Shown: positions 1-5,834, counted from the stretch's first letter. The stretch is DNA of 5,834 nucleotides from Planctomycetota bacterium (GCA_029267795.1 JAJUHR010000125.1:1-5834); one strand, 5' to 3'. The notes: a model not told the origin generated them from the letters alone. Program-made: numbers and translations.

Positions 1-695
1 ACATGAATCGCTTTTTGTGGGGGGTGGTGGCGGCTGGACCCGCGTTGAGGTTTGCCACCCTGCGTATTCACGGCGTCGAGGGCATCGGGACGTGGATATA
101 TTGGGACACGTCGCTGGCGCTGTACGTCCTGCCGTGGTCGCACTTCGATGCGTTTGCCACCGGGGCGTTGCTGTCACGGATCCGGATCAGGCGGCCCGAG
201 TGGGGGCTGGGGGCGATGGTGGTGCTGGTCCCGCTGGCGGGGATGGCGGGGGGTTATGCGGCCACGGGATCGATCGGCCCGATCGACGCGATGGGGTATC
301 CCCTGCGGCTGGAACATTCGGGGATGCAGGTGTGGGGATACTCGGCGCTGAATTGGCTCTTTGCGCTACTGATCTGCACGGTGGTCCAGGGCGGCGGGAG
401 TTGGCTGCAAGGGGTGCTCGAGAACCGGTGCCTCACCTACGTCGGGAGGGTGTCGTACGGGCTGTATCTCTTTCACCTGCCGATGATCGAGCTGGTCGAA
501 TTGTTGCAGAGGGCGTTCGAGAGACCGCTTTCGGCGTACACCTGCACGGCGGTGACCTTCGCCCTGACGCTGGGAGTCGCATCGGCGAGCTACCATCTGT
601 TCGAAGCGCGGTTCCTGCGGCTCAAGGATGTGCTGTTCAGTAAGGCCGGGGATCGTGCGGCATCTCTTTTGATTCCGCTCCGCAAGGCGGCGTGA
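1..695 (+). CDS. Acyltransferase-3 family membrane protein, C-terminal part (5' end outside window)
   Basis: Multi-pass inner-membrane acyltransferase of the acyltransferase-3 (OafA/YrhL-like) family, which moves acyl groups onto surface polysaccharides, lipids or other envelope molecules; the substrate cannot be told. The frame is open from the left edge to a TGA at 693-695. The Met at base 3 is probably internal, because about 230 residues are present and the family is usually 350-400, and the N-terminal catalytic His region is absent. Counting from that Met: the family-type stretch with SHFDAFATGALL lies at 46-57; hydrophobic segments lie near 67-87, 113-129, 147-167 and 180-200; the hallmark YVGRVSYGLYLFHLP is at 146-160; the typical ending with Tyr-His-Leu-Phe-Glu is at 197-201, followed by a basic tail. 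It is convergent with the small gene at 837-1025. Family assignment is firm, substrate unknown. Confidence 0.85.
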   Translation, partial: MNRFLWGVVAAGPALRFATLRIHGVEGIGTWIYWDTSLALYVLPWSHFDAFATGALLSRIRIRRPEWGLGAMVVLVPLAGMAGGYAATGSIGPIDAMGYPLRLEHSGMQVWGYSALNWLFALLICTVVQGGGSWLQGVLENRCLTYVGRVSYGLYLFHLPMIELVELLQRAFERPLSAYTCTAVTFALTLGVASASYHLFEARFLRLKDVLFSKAGDRAASLLIPLRKAA

Positions 696-765
696 GGGGG
701 CTTGCCTGGGTCCGGTGAAAAAACTCAGCTCCAGGGGGGTATCCAACGTGATAGAGCGTCCAAAC

Positions 766-783
766 CGCGGGTTGCCACCCGCG
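766..783. terminator. Stem-loop between convergent genes, possible bidirectional terminator
   Basis: A 7-bp perfect stem (CGCGGGT / ACCCGCG) closes a TGCC loop. It lies 71 bases after the acyltransferase stop and 54 bases beyond the stop of the convergent small gene at 837-1025, where a shared terminator would be expected. Neither side carries a clear T tract, so a Rho-independent role is uncertain. The rest of 696-836 shows nothing else I can support. Confidence 0.3.
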
Positions 784-836
784 AGTGGGAGGAGTCTAAG
801 ACGCAATGCCAGCTGCGGGTGAAGCGCACGCCTGTT

Positions 837-1025
837 TTACGGGCGGCGTTTGACCGCGTGGTACTTGCCCGTGGCTTTCTGCTGCTTGAGCTGGGCTTCG
901 ATAGTCTTGTCGCCTGCGCCGTGGTCGTGGGCGTGGTAGTGGTCGCGGCCTTTTTGCTGGTCCTGTTGCTTCTTCTTCATCTTGGCACTCTTGGCGGGGT
1001 CCCGCCCGTCTTTTTTCATGGCCAT
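837..1025 (-). CDS. Small Lys/His-rich hypothetical protein, 62 aa
   Basis: I do not recognise a named family. The start is set at the ATG at 1025-1023 (protein begins MAMKKDGRDP), not at the upstream in-frame ATG at 1076, because AGGAG stands six bases before it (AGGAG-CCACCC-ATG). A second ATG two codons on is also possible. The product is highly hydrophilic: a basic Lys/Gln-rich segment (about residues 10-25), then a His/Asp cluster RDHYHAHDHGAGD (about 26-38) that could bind a metal, then a short predicted helix rich in Gln/Lys and a basic end (YHAVKRRP). No signal peptide or membrane segment is visible. Competing minus-strand frames over the same DNA have Arg/Pro/Ala-rich shadow composition, while this one has balanced Lys, Met, Gln and Asp, which argues that it is coding. 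It lies downstream of clpC in the same direction, but a strong terminator and about 400 bp separate them, so it should have its own promoter, which I could not identify. Confidence 0.6.
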   Translation of the reverse strand: MAMKKDGRDPAKSAKMKKKQQDQQKGRDHYHAHDHGAGDKTIEAQLKQQKATGKYHAVKRRP

Positions 1026-1207
1026 GGGTGGCTCCTGGTCTGCTCTCTTGTGCGACCCGATCTCGACTCGCTCCAAAGAATCGTAGCAGATTGTCGCCGA
1101 TCGGCGCGCGGAGCCGAGATGAAATCGTGATGGAAGATCCGACCCGCTCTACGGCAACCCATCCCGGGGCTCGCTGGGCCCCGGCCGCCGGTCGCACCGC
1201 GGATCCC

Positions 1208-1240
1208 ATTTAGCCCCCCATGAATCATGGGGGGCTAAAT
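1208..1240. repeat. Perfect 33-bp palindrome (16-bp arms, 1-base centre)
   Basis: The left arm 1208-1223 (ATTTAGCCCCCCATGA) is the exact reverse complement of 1225-1240, with a single A at 1224 between them. As RNA it would fold into a 15-bp stem with a three-base loop. There is no T tract on either side, so it is not a standard Rho-independent terminator for either strand. The AT-flanked C6/G6 arms and the intergenic position are typical of dispersed palindromic elements (REP-like or miniature elements) or of a dyad bound by a protein. No target-site duplication was recognised around it. Whether it is repeated in the genome cannot be judged from one copy. Confidence 0.8.
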
Positions 1241-1279
1241 ACGGCTTGCGCCTATGCCGGCGGTTGAAGAGCCGGGTAT

Positions 1280-1297
1280 GTCCGGGCGGGCCCGGAC
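1280..1297 (+). other. GC-rich hairpin followed by a short T run
   Basis: GTCCGGGC (1280-1287) and GCCCGGAC (1290-1297) form an 8-bp perfect stem over GG, and CTACTTTT follows on the plus strand. This is terminator-like for rightward transcription, yet no rightward gene ends just upstream; the nearest is the acyltransferase, 585 bp away. It may end a small untranslated transcript, block readthrough, or be simple GC-rich secondary structure. Confidence 0.35.
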
Positions 1298-1360
1298 CTA
1301 CTTTTCCGCTGCAGCTACCCCACTCCGCGAGGAACGCTATCCTCGAACGAAAAGCTCGGG

Positions 1361-1397
1361 ATAGAAAAAGAAGCCCACGGGTTGAACCGTGGGCTTC
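1361..1397 (-). terminator. Rho-independent terminator of clpC
   Basis: An 11-bp perfect stem (GAAGCCCACGG at 1370-1380 with its complement at 1387-1397) encloses a six-base loop. On the minus strand it is followed directly by CTTTTTCTAT, a good U tract. It begins 35 bases after the clpC stop codon (TAA at 1434-1432). Stem, loop and tract together make this a confident intrinsic terminator in the direction of clpC. Confidence 0.88.
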
Positions 1398-1431
1398 GGC
1401 ACTGGTGGGGTTGGGGTGGCCGGTGTGCGGC

Positions 1432-3954
1432 TTACGTGCTTTCGGTGCCGGCCTTGAGCAGCTCGCCCTCTTTGGGGGCCCCGTCGCCGCCGGTGGCGGA
1501 GAAGACCAGGGCGTCCTGGCCCTCGGGGCGTGTGATCTTGACGATCTGGCCGGGCTTGAACTCGCCGCGGAGGATCGCCTCGCTGAGCGGGTCCTCGAGT
1601 CGCTGCTCGATGGCGCGGCGCAACGGGCGGGCGCCGAAGTCGGGGTTGTAGCCCTTCTCGATCAGGAAGTCCTTGGCCTTCTCGTCCAGCTCGAGCGTCA
1701 GGCTGCGCTCCGCCAGGCGGGTGCGGACCTTCTTCAGCTCGTACTCGACGATGTTGATCAGGTCGTTGCGGTTCAGCGGCCTAAAGACGATCACGTCGTC
1801 GAGGCGGTTAATGAACTCGGGCCGGAAGTACCGCTCGATCTCGGCGGTGAGCATCTGCTTCATCTTCTCGTAGCTGGCTTCCTCGGAGGGCTTGGAGAAG
1901 CCGAAGCCGCCCTTGTTCTTGATCAGCTCCGCGCCGATGTTGCTGGTCATGATCAGCACGACGTTGCGGAAGTCCACGTGCCGGCCGAACGAGTCGGTCA
2001 GCTGCCCTTCCTCCATGATCTGCAAGAGCATGTTGAACACGTCGGGGTGGGCCTTTTCGATCTCGTCGAGCAAGACGACGGCGTAGGGGCGGCGGCGGAT
2101 GCGCTCGGTGAGCTGGCCGCCCTCCTCGTAACCGACGTAGCCCGGCGGGGCGCCGATCAGCCGGCTGACGTTGTGCTTCTCCATGTACTCGGACATGTCG
2201 ATGCGGACCAGGGCCTCTTCGTCGCCGAACATGAACTCAGCCAGCGACTTGGACAGCAAGGTCTTCCCGACGCCGGAGGGGCCGATGAAGATGAACGAGC
2301 CCATCGGCCGCTTGGGGTCCTTCAGGCCGGAGCGGGCGCGGCGGATCGCCTTGGCGACGGTCTTGATTGCGTCGTCCTGGCTGACCACGGTCTTGTGCAG
2401 CTCTTCCTCGAGCTTCAGCAGCCGCTCGGACTCGGCCTTTTCCAGGCGGGTCAGCGGGATGCCGGTCATCTTGCTGACGACCTCGGCGACGACCTCCTCG
2501 TCGACGACGCCGTCCATCTCCTGCGCCTTGGCCCGCCACTCCTGCTGGATCTGCTCGCGCTTGCGGCGGAGGCTCTCGGCCTGGTCGCGCAGCTCGGCGG
2601 CACGCTCGTAGTCGCCGGCCTTGACGGCCTCGTCCTTCTCGATCGACAGGCGCTCGATCTGCTCCTCGCTGTCGGCCAGGTCGGGCGGCTTGCTCATGCC
2701 CTTGAGGCGGACGCGGGCGCCGGCCTCGTCGATCACGTCGATGGACTTGTCTGGCTGGACGCGCGCGGTGATGTACCGCGTGCTCAGCTCCACCGCCTGG
2801 CGGATCGCCTCGTCGGTGATCTGCACCCGGTGGTGGGCCTCGTAGCGGTCGCGCAGGCCGCGGAGGATCTGGATCGTCTCCTCCTTGCTGGGCGGCTCGA
2901 CCAAGATGGTCTGGAACCGGCGCTCCAGGGCCCCGTCCTTCTCGATGTACTTGCGGTACTCGTCGAGGGTGGTGGCGCCGATGCACTGGATCTCGCCGCG
3001 GGACAGCGCGGGCTTCAGGACGTTGGACGCGTCGATCGCGCCTTCGGCCCCGCCGGCGCCGACCAGCGTATGCAACTCGTCGATGAACAGCACGACGTTC
3101 TTGGCCCGGCGGACCTCGTTCATGACGGCCTTGATCCGCTCCTCGAACTGCCCGCGGTACTTCGTGCCGGCGACCATCATCGCCAGGTCGAGCACGACGA
3201 TGCGGCGGTCGGCCAGCAGGTCGGGCACGTCTTTATTGACGATCTTCTGGGCCAGGCCCTCGACGATCGCGGTCTTGCCGACGCCGGCCTCGCCCAGCAG
3301 GACGGGGTTGTTCTTGGTGCGGCGGCAGAGGATCTGGATCAGCCGCTCGATCTCGTTGGTCCGGCCGATCACCGGGTCCAGCTGCCCGTCGGCGGCCAGC
3401 TCGGTCAGGTCGCGGCCGAAGCTGTCCAGGGCGGGGGTCTTGCTCTTACCGGACTTGGCAGCGGCCTCGCCGGGTGGGGTGCCGGCCTTGCCCCCGCTGG
3501 CCTCCTCGGGGTCGACGCCGGCGCCCAGCAGGTTCAGCACCTCCTCGCGCACCTCTTCGAGCTTCAGCCCCAGGTTCATCAGCACCTGGGCGGCGACGCC
3601 CTCGTGCTCGCGCAGCAGGCCCAGCAGCAGGTGCTCGGTGCCGACGTAGTTGTGGTTGAGGTTCCGCGCTTCCTCGATCGCGTACTCGATGACCTTCTTG
3701 GCCCGCGGGGTCTGGGGCAGCTTGCCCATCGTGACCATGTCGGGCCCGGACTTGACCAGCTTTTCGACCTCCAGGCGGACCTTGCGCAGGTCCACGTCGA
3801 GGTTCTTGAGCACGTTGGCACCGACACCCGAGCCTTCCTTGACCAGGCCGAGGAGGATGTGCTCGGTCCCGATGTACTCGTGGTTGAACCGCTGGGCTTC
3901 CTGGTTGGCCAGGGCCATCACTTTGCGAGCGCGATCGGTGAATCTCTCGAACAT
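1432..3954 (-). CDS. clpC: ATP-dependent Clp protease ATP-binding subunit ClpC
   Basis: Hexameric cytoplasmic AAA+ unfoldase that threads substrates into the ClpP peptidase. Complete at 840 residues, normal for ClpC. Residues: two Clp-N repeats (about 3-70 and 78-142), each with the Gly-Thr-Glu-His motif (29-32, 105-108); AAA-1 with Walker A GEAGVGKT (221-228), Walker B VVLFIDE (287-293) and an Arg pair at 345-346; a UVR/M-domain coiled coil (about 437-470); AAA-2 with Walker A GPSGVGKT (558-565), Walker B VVLLDE (626-631), FINRLDD (714-720) and sensor-2 GARPLRR (774-780). The KGGFGF loop (681-686) sits where ClpP-docking loops lie, so it should partner with ClpP. The UVR segment and single M-domain hairpin separate it from ClpB and ClpA. 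The start is the ATG at 3954, because homologues begin MFERFTDRA and AGGA lies six bases upstream; an in-frame ATG at 4008 would add 18 unconserved residues. Its own promoter and terminator suggest a monocistronic unit. No clpP, mcsA, mcsB or ctsR is in the window. Confidence 0.98.
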   Translation of the reverse strand: MFERFTDRARKVMALANQEAQRFNHEYIGTEHILLGLVKEGSGVGANVLKNLDVDLRKVRLEVEKLVKSGPDMVTMGKLPQTPRAKKVIEYAIEEARNLNHNYVGTEHLLLGLLREHEGVAAQVLMNLGLKLEEVREEVLNLLGAGVDPEEASGGKAGTPPGEAAAKSGKSKTPALDSFGRDLTELAADGQLDPVIGRTNEIERLIQILCRRTKNNPVLLGEAGVGKTAIVEGLAQKIVNKDVPDLLADRRIVVLDLAMMVAGTKYRGQFEERIKAVMNEVRRAKNVVLFIDELHTLVGAGGAEGAIDASNVLKPALSRGEIQCIGATTLDEYRKYIEKDGALERRFQTILVEPPSKEETIQILRGLRDRYEAHHRVQITDEAIRQAVELSTRYITARVQPDKSIDVIDEAGARVRLKGMSKPPDLADSEEQIERLSIEKDEAVKAGDYERAAELRDQAESLRRKREQIQQEWRAKAQEMDGVVDEEVVAEVVSKMTGIPLTRLEKAESERLLKLEEELHKTVVSQDDAIKTVAKAIRRARSGLKDPKRPMGSFIFIGPSGVGKTLLSKSLAEFMFGDEEALVRIDMSEYMEKHNVSRLIGAPPGYVGYEEGGQLTERIRRRPYAVVLLDEIEKAHPDVFNMLLQIMEEGQLTDSFGRHVDFRNVVLIMTSNIGAELIKNKGGFGFSKPSEEASYEKMKQMLTAEIERYFRPEFINRLDDVIVFRPLNRNDLINIVEYELKKVRTRLAERSLTLELDEKAKDFLIEKGYNPDFGARPLRRAIEQRLEDPLSEAILRGEFKPGQIVKITRPEGQDALVFSATGGDGAPKEGELLKAGTEST

Positions 3955-4041
3955 AATCAATCCTATGGCGTTACGCACTCTTGGGGGTTGCGGTTCCCAC
4001 GCTTCCACGCGGTTTTCGGGCCGCTGAACTCTTTTGGAGCG

Positions 4042-4070
4042 ATTCTAGGCCGCCTATTTTGTCGCGGCAA
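4042..4070 (-). promoter_or_regulatory. Putative sigma-70-type promoter for clpC
   Basis: On the minus strand, TTGCCG (4070-4065) and TAGAAT (4047-4042) are separated by exactly 17 bases. They match the -35 and -10 consensus at 4/6 and 5/6. The start of transcription would fall near 4035, giving a leader of about 80 bases before the clpC ATG. A second -10-like CATAAT lies farther up (4113-4108) but lacks a convincing -35. No complete CIRCE or CtsR-type operator was seen. Confidence 0.5.
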
Positions 4071-4140
4071 ACCCTGACTCCTCAGCCGCGGCTTATGGTT
4101 CTTCGACATTATGGCCCGGTGCCAGTAGCCAGCGGTCTTA

Positions 4141-4165
4141 TCGGTCTCAACCGGGGTTGATCCGA
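4141..4165 (-). terminator. Interrupted stem-loop after the radical-SAM gene
   Basis: Six base pairs (TCAACC 4147-4152 with GGTTGA 4155-4160) plus four outer pairs (TCGG 4141-4144 with CCGA 4162-4165) form a hairpin with a small internal loop. It lies 22-46 bases past the stop of the minus-strand radical-SAM gene. No U tract follows, so it may be only a weak or factor-dependent terminator, and some readthrough into clpC is possible. Confidence 0.3.
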
Positions 4166-4186
4166 GTTTCTCCAAGGTTTCTCCCG

Positions 4187-5371
4187 TCACCGCCCCGGTG
4201 TTTCGTCGGCAGATGGACACGGCGGGTCCAGACTATGAGTGGAATCGACCAGTTCATCGAAAAGTGTGGCCTGACCGTCGACGCGGGGTCGGCGGAAATG
4301 CGCGTTGGACAGCCGCGAAAAGCCGCCGCGGCCGCGGTTGAGCCCGTGGCGATGGGCGAACGTGTGGAAGACGTCGTGAATCTGACTGGCCATGGGGCCG
4401 CTGCCGACCATCCGCGTGCCGAAGTCCGCTTTGTACAGTGCGCCGTCGCGGGTGCCGCGGAGCAGCCCTTCGACCCTCCGGGCGCGCTGGGGGAAATGCC
4501 GGCTGAGCCAATCCAGGAACAGGGCCTTGATCTGGTATGGCAGGCGCAGGAGCGTGTACCCGGCCGATTGAGCCCCGGCCTGGGCGGCTGCCTGGAGCAG
4601 GCTGGGGATTTCCTCGTCGTTCAGGCCAGGGATGATCGGGGCGACCATTGCGGTCACCGGCACGCCGGCGGCGGCCAACTGCCTCATCGTGTGCAGCCGA
4701 TCGCTGGGGCTGCTGGCGCGTGGCTCCATCTTCCGCGCCAGGTCGCTGCGGAGGGTGGTTAGGCTGATCGCAACACTTACGGCCCGGAACCGCGCCAGCT
4801 CCTGAAGCAGGTCCAGGTCCCGCAAGATCAGTCGGTTCTTGGTCACGATTGCTACAGGCTGGCGGCAGTCGGCGAAAACCTCCAGGCAGCCGCGGGTGAT
4901 CCGCAGCTTGGCCTCGACGGGCTGGTAGCAGTCGGTCACGCCGGACATCGCGATGACCTCCGCCTGCCAGGACGGGTGGGCCAGTTCGCGCCGCAGCATC
5001 TGGGGGGCGTCGAGCTTGGCCATGATGTTGGTCTCGAAGTCCAACCCGCAGGAGAAGCCCAGCATTTCGTGGTACGGGCGGGCGTAGCAATAGATGCAGC
5101 CGTGCTCGCAGCCTCGGTAGGGGTTGATCGACCAGCGGAAGCCGATGTCGGGGCTGTCGTTTTGGTTGAGGATGGTCCTGCTGTGGTCTTTGAAGACGCG
5201 GGTAGGGACCTTGACCGGTGTGCCGTCGTGCTCGCGGAGGACCTCGTCCAGGTGCTCGCCGAGGACGTGCAGGCGAACCTCCTCGAACCGGTTGCCGGGG
5301 TTCAGGCCCGCTCCCCGACCGCGGGCGGAGCCTTGAGGCAGCGCATCGCGATACTCCCGGTCGGCATCCAT
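4187..5371 (-). CDS. Radical SAM protein, PA0069/SplB-like family
   Basis: Cytoplasmic 4Fe-4S enzyme that cleaves S-adenosylmethionine to make a 5'-deoxyadenosyl radical. The family is related in sequence to spore photoproduct lyase (COG1533), but the substrate of this branch is not known to me. The protein is complete at 394 residues, within the family's usual size. The cluster motif is C88-EHG-C92-IY-C95, set in the family phrase from NPYRGCEHGCIYCYARP (83-99); upstream is the N-terminal GRGAGLNPGNRFE (18-30). Downstream are MSGVTDCYQPVE (142-153), a radical-SAM-type strand with VTKN (176-179), and MVAPIIPGLND (242-252). The C-terminal GQATLF (366-371) matches the family's usual ending. The ATG at 5371 is the only sensible start: an in-frame TAG lies two codons upstream, and conserved residues begin by about residue 17. 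Only AGGG with a one-base gap precedes it, so initiation may be leaderless. The gene is divergent from the HicB-like gene and separated by 232 bp from clpC, to which I see no functional link. Confidence 0.93.
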   Translation of the reverse strand: MDADREYRDALPQGSARGRGAGLNPGNRFEEVRLHVLGEHLDEVLREHDGTPVKVPTRVFKDHSRTILNQNDSPDIGFRWSINPYRGCEHGCIYCYARPYHEMLGFSCGLDFETNIMAKLDAPQMLRRELAHPSWQAEVIAMSGVTDCYQPVEAKLRITRGCLEVFADCRQPVAIVTKNRLILRDLDLLQELARFRAVSVAISLTTLRSDLARKMEPRASSPSDRLHTMRQLAAAGVPVTAMVAPIIPGLNDEEIPSLLQAAAQAGAQSAGYTLLRLPYQIKALFLDWLSRHFPQRARRVEGLLRGTRDGALYKADFGTRMVGSGPMASQIHDVFHTFAHRHGLNRGRGGFSRLSNAHFRRPRVDGQATLFDELVDSTHSLDPPCPSADETPGR

Positions 5372-5379
5372 ACCCTAAC

Positions 5380-5407
5380 ATTATGCGAACAAATGGCGGT
5401 TAGCCAA
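5380..5407 (-). promoter_or_regulatory. Putative promoter of the radical-SAM gene, leaderless arrangement
   Basis: On the minus strand, TTGGCT (5407-5402) and CATAAT (5385-5380) are 16 bases apart and match the -35 and -10 consensus at 4/6 and 5/6. The -10 ends eight bases before the A of the ATG at 5371, so transcription would start within a few bases of, or at, the start codon. This agrees with the lack of a properly spaced Shine-Dalgarno. Confidence 0.45.
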
Positions 5408-5634
5408 CAGGGGCTGTCGATTCCGATAGGGGACGTGGCAACAAGGGCCACCCCGGGTTGATGGGTAGGCTCGATAATGTCCTAACTTGCGATCCAGCAC
5501 GGGTAAACTCCGGCTGGCTTAAGGGTTGGATTTAGCCTACAGTCCTTCGGCGTCCGTATTCATGTTCATGCAGTGTGACGACAGCCTGGTATGCTAAGGG
5601 GAATTGCCAAGTGCCCCCGACTGGAGAACGGTCG
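5408..5634. other. Divergent intergenic region, no gene seen
   Basis: No open frame with coding character lies here on either strand, and no tRNA or rRNA pattern was found. It should contain the promoter of the rightward HicB-like gene. The best candidate is an extended -10, TGG-TATGCT at 5587-5595, whose -35 is poor (TTCATG at 5565-5570, 19-base spacer). A tandem TTCATG-TTCATG occurs at about 5559-5570. Nothing else can be supported. Confidence 0.5.
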
Positions 5635-5664
5635 ATGGGGATATGGGTAGCTAACCTCGGCTAG
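5635..5664 (+). CDS. Nine-codon upstream ORF (leader peptide candidate)
   Basis: ATG at 5635-5637 opens a frame encoding MGIWVANLG, ended by TAG at 5662-5664. GGAG at 5623-5626, eight bases before the ATG, is a well-placed Shine-Dalgarno and the only good one upstream of the HicB-like gene. The stop lies two bases before the HicB-like ATG (5667), in a different frame. This fits translational coupling by re-initiation, or a regulatory leader. It has no recognisable homology and could be chance, since a frame this short is not rare. Confidence 0.4.
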   Translation: MGIWVANLG

Positions 5665-5666
5665 TC

Positions 5667-5834
5667 ATGATGAGCGAAGTGATCTTTCAGGTGGAAGCGG
5701 CTCCCGAAGGGGGCTACACAGCCCGAGCGCTAGGCGCGGGCACGTCGATATTCACCCAGGCTGACAGTGTGGAAGAGCTGCGTAAAGCGGTGATCGACGC
5801 GGTGCGGTGCCACTTTGAGCCACCCAACGTCCCC
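5667..5834 (+). CDS. HicB-like small protein, N-terminal 56 residues (3' end outside window)
   Basis: The frame runs from ATG-ATG (5667/5670) to the window edge without a stop. The start is constrained: an in-frame TAA lies at 5652-5654 and no other start codon falls between. The product begins MMSEVIFQVEAAPEGGYTAR and continues through SIFTQADSVEELRKAVIDAV (27-46) and RCHF (47-50). This is the pattern of small HicB-fold proteins of about 70 residues: a beta-strand, a Gly-Tyr-Thr-Ala turn, a strand with SIFT, then an EEL helix. They are often mis-titled as a 2-oxoisovalerate dehydrogenase subunit, and often sit directly before a HicA-type mRNA-interferase toxin gene. Its likely role is the antitoxin half of a HicBA-type pair, neutralising a toxin. 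The partner, if present, is beyond the right edge, so the pairing is inferred. The start has no Shine-Dalgarno of its own; the nine-codon frame just upstream may supply ribosomes. Only about 15 residues should be missing. Confidence 0.75.
   Translation, partial: MMSEVIFQVEAAPEGGYTARALGAGTSIFTQADSVEELRKAVIDAVRCHFEPPNVP

Larger units (their letters stand above)
1026..1431. other. Non-coding stretch between the small gene and clpC
   Basis: No convincing gene lies here on either strand. The open frames crossing it are Arg/Pro/Gly-rich and begin in structured DNA. It should contain the promoter of the small minus-strand gene at 837-1025, but no good -35/-10 pair was seen. A 12-bp perfect palindrome CGCCGATCGGCG sits at 1095-1106, about 70 bp upstream of that gene's start, and could be an operator or chance in GC-rich DNA. 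The other contents (palindrome at 1208-1240, hairpin at 1280-1297, terminator at 1361-1397) are listed separately. Confidence 0.6.

Noticed and set aside
796..1209. 137-codon minus-strand frame over the small Lys/His-rich gene
   Set aside because: It is rich in Arg, Pro, Gly and Ala as expected of a shadow frame, whereas the frame at 837-1025 has the ribosome binding site and coding-like composition.
3971..3980. Half-site resembling the CIRCE heat-shock operator (GAGTGCGTAA on the minus strand)
   Set aside because: It has one extra base relative to the CIRCE half-site, and the second inverted half at the required nine-base spacing is missing.
1246..4077. 943-codon open frame on the plus strand across the whole of clpC
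   Set aside because: It is the antisense shadow of clpC, kept open by strong G/C third-position bias. Its composition (very rich in Leu, Asp, Val, Ala, Gly) has no domain pattern, while the minus strand encodes a complete, fully recognisable ClpC.
3963..4220. 85-codon minus-strand frame between the radical-SAM gene and clpC
   Set aside because: It overlaps the end of the radical-SAM gene and covers the clpC promoter and leader. It is a basic, low-information translation without a convincing ribosome binding site.
4976..5461. 161-codon plus-strand frame overlapping the start of the radical-SAM gene
   Set aside because: It is antisense to conserved coding sequence, including the Cys cluster, and shows no family signal of its own.
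1..5834. CRISPR array, prophage, transposase or defence system
   Set aside because: No spaced direct repeats, no integrase or transposase motifs and no known defence domains were seen. The only toxin-antitoxin hint is the partial HicB-like gene at the right edge.

Overview
The window (about 5.8 kb, GC-rich) looks like chromosomal DNA of a planctomycete. The main reason is the ClpC protein, whose N-domain and ATPase wording reads like planctomycete ClpC. The strong G/C third-position bias, which opens long antisense frames, also fits. The placement is made from memory of the families, not from a search.

Layout, left to right. (1) The C-terminal part of a membrane acyltransferase of the acyltransferase-3 (OafA/YrhL-like) family runs rightward and enters from beyond the left edge (1-695). 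(2) A convergent 62-residue Lys/His-rich small protein of unknown function lies on the minus strand (837-1025), with its own Shine-Dalgarno. (3) A 406-bp non-coding stretch (1026-1431) holds a perfect 33-bp palindrome, a GC-rich hairpin and a textbook intrinsic terminator for clpC. (4) A complete clpC follows on the minus strand (1432-3954, 840 aa), with a plausible sigma-70-type promoter about 90 bp upstream of its start. (5) A complete radical-SAM protein of the PA0069/SplB-like family is on the minus strand (4187-5371), apparently transcribed from a promoter placed so close that the mRNA would be leaderless or nearly so. (6) A divergent intergenic region (5372-5634) leads to a rightward gene for a small HicB-like protein (5667 to beyond the right edge). 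That gene is preceded by a nine-codon upstream reading frame with a good ribosome binding site, which stops two bases before the HicB-like start.

The genes do not form one pathway. clpC is probably monocistronic and encodes the unfoldase of a ClpCP protease. The radical-SAM gene is a separate transcription unit, or at most reads through into clpC. The HicB-like gene is likely the first gene of a HicBA-type pair whose partner lies outside the window. I see no defence island, prophage, transposon, CRISPR array, tRNA or rRNA. The parts most worth a second look are the small features: the palindrome, the upstream mini-ORF coupled to the HicB-like gene, the leaderless promoter arrangement and the orphan Lys/His-rich protein.
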